Origin: Verrucomicrobia bacterium UBA7008
GTDB lineage: Bacteria > Verrucomicrobiota > Kiritimatiellia > RFP12 > UBA1067
Length of the DNA stretch: 24,259 nt
Direction: 5' to 3'
Assembly (NCBI GenBank): GCA_002449695.1
Contig: DJXI01000036.1
Location: forward strand, 1 to 24,259
In this document: positions 21,636-24,259 of the stretch, in pieces
How the letters are laid out: each line of letters opens with the position of its first letter
Numbering within the stretch: position 1 is the first letter of the stretch
Translations under genes and position numbers: made by a program
Notes under the pieces: model-generated
The model's input: only the letters and a program-made list of their open reading frames with translations
What the model was told of the DNA's origin: nothing
Database searches by the model: none

Positions 21636-24062
21636 ATGAACTGCATCAAGATGATTGTCGGGGGCGCGCTCTGCGCGCTGGCGGGCACGGTCGGCGCCGG
21701 GGCGGCGGGAGATCTGGACATCGGCGTGACATTTCTGACGCCGCGCACGGTGCGCATCACGAAGACGCGCGCGAGCGGCACGCTCCACAAGCCGTTCGAG
21801 ACGGTGACGGCCAAGCCGGGGAACGTGACGGTGCGCGCGGACGGCGACGTCTGGGCGACGGACGAGCTCGTCGTCCGCCTCGACCGCGCGGCGGGCACGC
21901 TCGCGTTCACGCGGCCGGACGGCACCGTGATCCTCGCCGAGAAAGGCGCGGCGACGCTGACGCGCGACGTGAAGAACGGCGTTGCGTACGTGCGGCCCGG
22001 CCAGTCGTTCGCGCCGGCGGCCGACGAGGGGCTGTACGGCCTCGGCGACCTGGAGAACGGCCGGCTGAACCAGCGCGGCGAAAAGCGCACGCTCCGGCCG
22101 GACAACGTCGGCGACGGCATCCCCTACGTGGCGTCCGACCGCGGCTGGGCGATCTGGTGGGACAACACGAGCCCGACGCTCTTCGCGGACGTCCCGGGCG
22201 AGGCGATGCGCTTCGAGAGCGACGCGGGCGATTTCGTGGACTACTATTTCATCTGGGGCGGCTCGGGCGACGGCTGCATCGCCGAGATGCGCGCCTTGAC
22301 CGGCGACGTGCCGCTCTTCCCGCGCTGGGCGTTCGGCTTCTGGCAGTCGAAGGAGCGCTACAAGACGCCCGAGGAGACGGTGGAGGTCGTCGAGACGTAC
22401 CGCCGGCGCGGCATTCCGCTCGACGGCATCGTGCAGGACTGGCAGTACTGGGGCGGCAACTACCTGTGGAACGCGATGGAGTTCACGGGCGAGGCGTGGG
22501 GCGGCGGCGAGCGGATGATCCGCCGCGTGCACGAGCTGAACACGAAGATCATCATCACCGTCTGGCAGAGCTTCGGGCCGGGCACGAAGGCGTACCGCGA
22601 GCTGGAGCCGCAGGGGCTGCTCTTCCCGTTCGAGACGTGGCCGCGCAGCGGTCTCGGGCACATCTGGCCGCCGCGCATGGACTACCCGAGCGGCGTGAAG
22701 CTCTGCGACAACTTCTCGCCCCTCGTGCGCGACGTCTACTGGGCGAACATGAAGCGGCTGTGGAACGCGGGCATCGACGGCTGGTGGATGGATTCGACCG
22801 ATCCCGACCACATCTACAAGGAGGGCGACTTCGAGCATCCGACGGCGGCGGGCGCGACCTTCCGCGCCGTGCGCAACGCCTATCCGCTGTCGGCGACGGG
22901 CGGCGTCTACGCCCACCAGCGCGCCGAGACGGACCGCCGGCGCGTCTTCATCCTCACGCGCGGCGCGAGCGCGGGCCAGCAGCGCTTCGCCACGAGCGTC
23001 TGGTCGGGCGACATCGGCTCGAGCTGGGAGACGCTGCGTGCCCAGATTCCCGGCGGACTCAACTACACGCTCACGGGCAACCCGCACTTCAACTGCGACA
23101 TCGGCGGCTTCTTCGCGGGGCGCTACGGGCGCGGCGCGGCGGGCGTGCGCAACCTCGCCTACCGCGAACTCTATGCACGCTGGATGCAGCTGGGGACGTT
23201 CCTGCCGATGATGCGCAGCCACGGCACCGACGTGCCGCGCGAGATCTACCTGTACGGCGAGCCGGGCGAGCCGGTCTACGACGCGCTCGCGGGCGCGGTG
23301 CGGTTGCGCTACCGCCTGATGCCGTACCTCTATTCGCTCGCGGGCCACGTCACGAAGGACCGCGCGTCGATCATGCGTCCCGTCTGGTTCGACTATCCCG
23401 CCGCCACGCAGGCGAAGGACGGGACGGACCGGTTCCTCCTCGGGCGCGACATCCTGGCGACGCCGATCCTGCGCGCGCTCTACACGGGCGAAAGCAACCG
23501 GCCTGTCGGCGCGTACGAGGGCTGGGAGAAGACGACGGACGGCGTGGCGGCGGCCGCGGGCGGCGGCCAGCCGATCGACTTCGACGCGCCGCGTCCGTTC
23601 GCGGTCGCGCTGCCGGCGGGGAGCGACTGGTGGCAGGTGACGGACGCGCTCGCCGCGCCGGGCGGGGAGACGCGCTGTGCGGGCGGCACGACGGCGGAGC
23701 TGACCGTGACGCTGCGCAGCCAGCCGTTCTTCGTGCGCGCGGGCGCGATCCTGCCGGTGGGGCCGGACGTGCAGTTCAACGGCGAGAAGGCGTGGGACGA
23801 TCTGGAGGTCGTCGTCTTCCCGGGCGCGGACGGCGCGTTCGATTTCTACGAGGATGCGTTCGAGACGTACGCCTACGAGAAGGGCGAATGGAGCGAGATC
23901 CCCTTCCGCTGGGACGATGCGAAGGGGACTCTGACGATCGGCGCGCGCATCGGCGGCTATCCCGAGATGATCGCGTCGCGCACCTTCCGCGTCCGCCGGG
24001 CCGGCACGTCCGACGTGACGGCCGTCACCTACGCGGGCGACGCCGTGACGGTGACGCTGTGA
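21636..24062 (+). CDS. Secreted GH31 alpha-glycosidase
   Basis: The 808-aa protein begins with a signal peptide (MNCIKMIVGGALCALAGTVG, cleavage near residue 24), so it works in the periplasm or outside. The GH31 core is clear: DGIVQDWQYWGG, then WWMDSTDPD with D386 as the nucleophile, and WSGDIGSSWE with D459 as the acid/base. Family features such as FPRWAFGFWQSKERYKT and LMPYLYSLA flank it, and a C-terminal beta domain (DGAFDFYEDAFETYAYEKG) is typical of DUF5110-type tails. Alpha-xylosidase, alpha-glucosidase or transglucosidase are all possible; the sequence does not decide. It has an own near-leaderless promoter and no transporter gene beside it. Confidence 0.9.
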   Translation: MNCIKMIVGGALCALAGTVGAGAAGDLDIGVTFLTPRTVRITKTRASGTLHKPFETVTAKPGNVTVRADGDVWATDELVVRLDRAAGTLAFTRPDGTVILAEKGAATLTRDVKNGVAYVRPGQSFAPAADEGLYGLGDLENGRLNQRGEKRTLRPDNVGDGIPYVASDRGWAIWWDNTSPTLFADVPGEAMRFESDAGDFVDYYFIWGGSGDGCIAEMRALTGDVPLFPRWAFGFWQSKERYKTPEETVEVVETYRRRGIPLDGIVQDWQYWGGNYLWNAMEFTGEAWGGGERMIRRVHELNTKIIITVWQSFGPGTKAYRELEPQGLLFPFETWPRSGLGHIWPPRMDYPSGVKLCDNFSPLVRDVYWANMKRLWNAGIDGWWMDSTDPDHIYKEGDFEHPTAAGATFRAVRNAYPLSATGGVYAHQRAETDRRRVFILTRGASAGQQRFATSVWSGDIGSSWETLRAQIPGGLNYTLTGNPHFNCDIGGFFAGRYGRGAAGVRNLAYRELYARWMQLGTFLPMMRSHGTDVPREIYLYGEPGEPVYDALAGAVRLRYRLMPYLYSLAGHVTKDRASIMRPVWFDYPAATQAKDGTDRFLLGRDILATPILRALYTGESNRPVGAYEGWEKTTDGVAAAAGGGQPIDFDAPRPFAVALPAGSDWWQVTDALAAPGGETRCAGGTTAELTVTLRSQPFFVRAGAILPVGPDVQFNGEKAWDDLEVVVFPGADGAFDFYEDAFETYAYEKGEWSEIPFRWDDAKGTLTIGARIGGYPEMIASRTFRVRRAGTSDVTAVTYAGDAVTVTL

Positions 24063-24242
24063 AAAAACACGCCGCGTTCAAAAGTAAACGCACGTTCTGA
24101 TGCCACGAGACGTACAAGGCCTACAGCGCGTACCTGCGCGCGTGATCGGCGGCGCAGTCGACAGATACCGTTCTTCTCGCTCACTCTACGCTCAGAAAAC
24201 GCCGGGGCCTGTCCCTGCGTTGTTCGGGTGGGGGTTATTTAA

Positions 24243-24257
24243 CGCAGAGGCGCAGAG
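24243..24257. repeat. CGCAGAG direct repeat
   Basis: CGCAGAG occurs at 24243-24249 and 24251-24257, in the non-coding stretch after the GH31 gene (24063-24259). It is similar in form to the CGCAAAG pair at 5547. No gene is seen in this last stretch. Confidence 0.5.
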
Positions 24258-24259
24258 CC

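Noticed and set aside
21432..23348. Long antisense open frame (638 codons) opposite the GH31 gene
   Set aside because: It is a shadow of a GC-rich gene: the + strand frame carries a signal peptide and complete GH31 catalytic motifs, while the antisense product is Arg/Ala-rich low-complexity.
21584..24100. Second long + strand frame (838 codons) over the GH31 gene
   Set aside because: It is Arg/Gly/Ala-rich with no domain; the 21636 frame has the clear family motifs.
24104..24145. Possible tail of a decayed enzyme (HETYKAYSAYLRA and stop) after the GH31 gene
   Set aside because: It faintly resembles the end of a TIM-barrel isomerase, but 13 residues are too few to support a call.
1..24259. 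CRISPR array, IS element or transposase
   Set aside because: No regularly spaced repeats of 23-40 bp, no transposase or integrase motifs, and no terminal inverted repeats bounding a gene were found.

Overview
This window looks like a Gram-negative, probably anaerobic bacterium with a fairly GC-rich genome. Lipoprotein signal peptides and a secreted GH31 enzyme point to an outer membrane or periplasm, and the 18.6-21.6 kb operon is of a kind usually found beside [FeFe] hydrogenases in anaerobes. A PVC-type lineage (Kiritimatiellota/Verrucomicrobiota) is my guess from gene style and dispersed repeats; no rRNA, tRNA or marker gene is present to prove it. All convincing genes are on the + strand.

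Region 1 (1-6.1 kb) is an accessory zone, partly of visibly lower GC. It holds a structured 350-nt leader, an ORF6N-domain protein coupled to an unrecognised 397-aa protein, a 30-bp perfect palindrome, a decayed stretch with two lipocalin tail fragments flanking a broken Fic gene, a YcxB-like membrane protein, a complete HipBA toxin-antitoxin pair with an operator array at exact 40-bp spacing, and a small lipoprotein.

Region 2 (6.2-14.7 kb) is the most interesting: a probable lipid-biosynthesis locus. In order it encodes a serine-palmitoyltransferase-like alpha-oxoamine synthase, a UbiA-family prenyltransferase, a radical SAM/SPASM enzyme, a diacylglycerol/sphingosine-kinase-like lipid kinase, then (after an inserted AAA+/DUF4143 ATPase with its own promoter) a PurM/ThiL-like protein, an NAD-dependent epimerase/dehydrogenase and a ferredoxin-nitroreductase fusion. 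I know no characterised pathway with this set, so the product is unknown; a modified sphingoid or prenylated amino-lipid is the working guess.

Region 3 (14.8-18.5 kb) encodes a Na+/phosphate cotransporter with a PhoU-like tail, a small membrane protein and a large lipoprotein with a DUF3298-like C-terminus. Region 4 (18.6-21.6 kb) is a tightly overlapping five-gene signalling operon (DRTGG, CBS-HATPase, DRTGG, PHP, HATPase), here with no hydrogenase subunit before the next transcription unit. Region 5 (21.6-24.06 kb) is a secreted GH31 glycosidase.

Eight candidate promoters share an extended -10 box (TGR-TANNAT), usually with a 17-18 nt spacer to a TTGACG-like -35. Two of them sit so close to the start codon that the mRNAs should be leaderless or nearly so.
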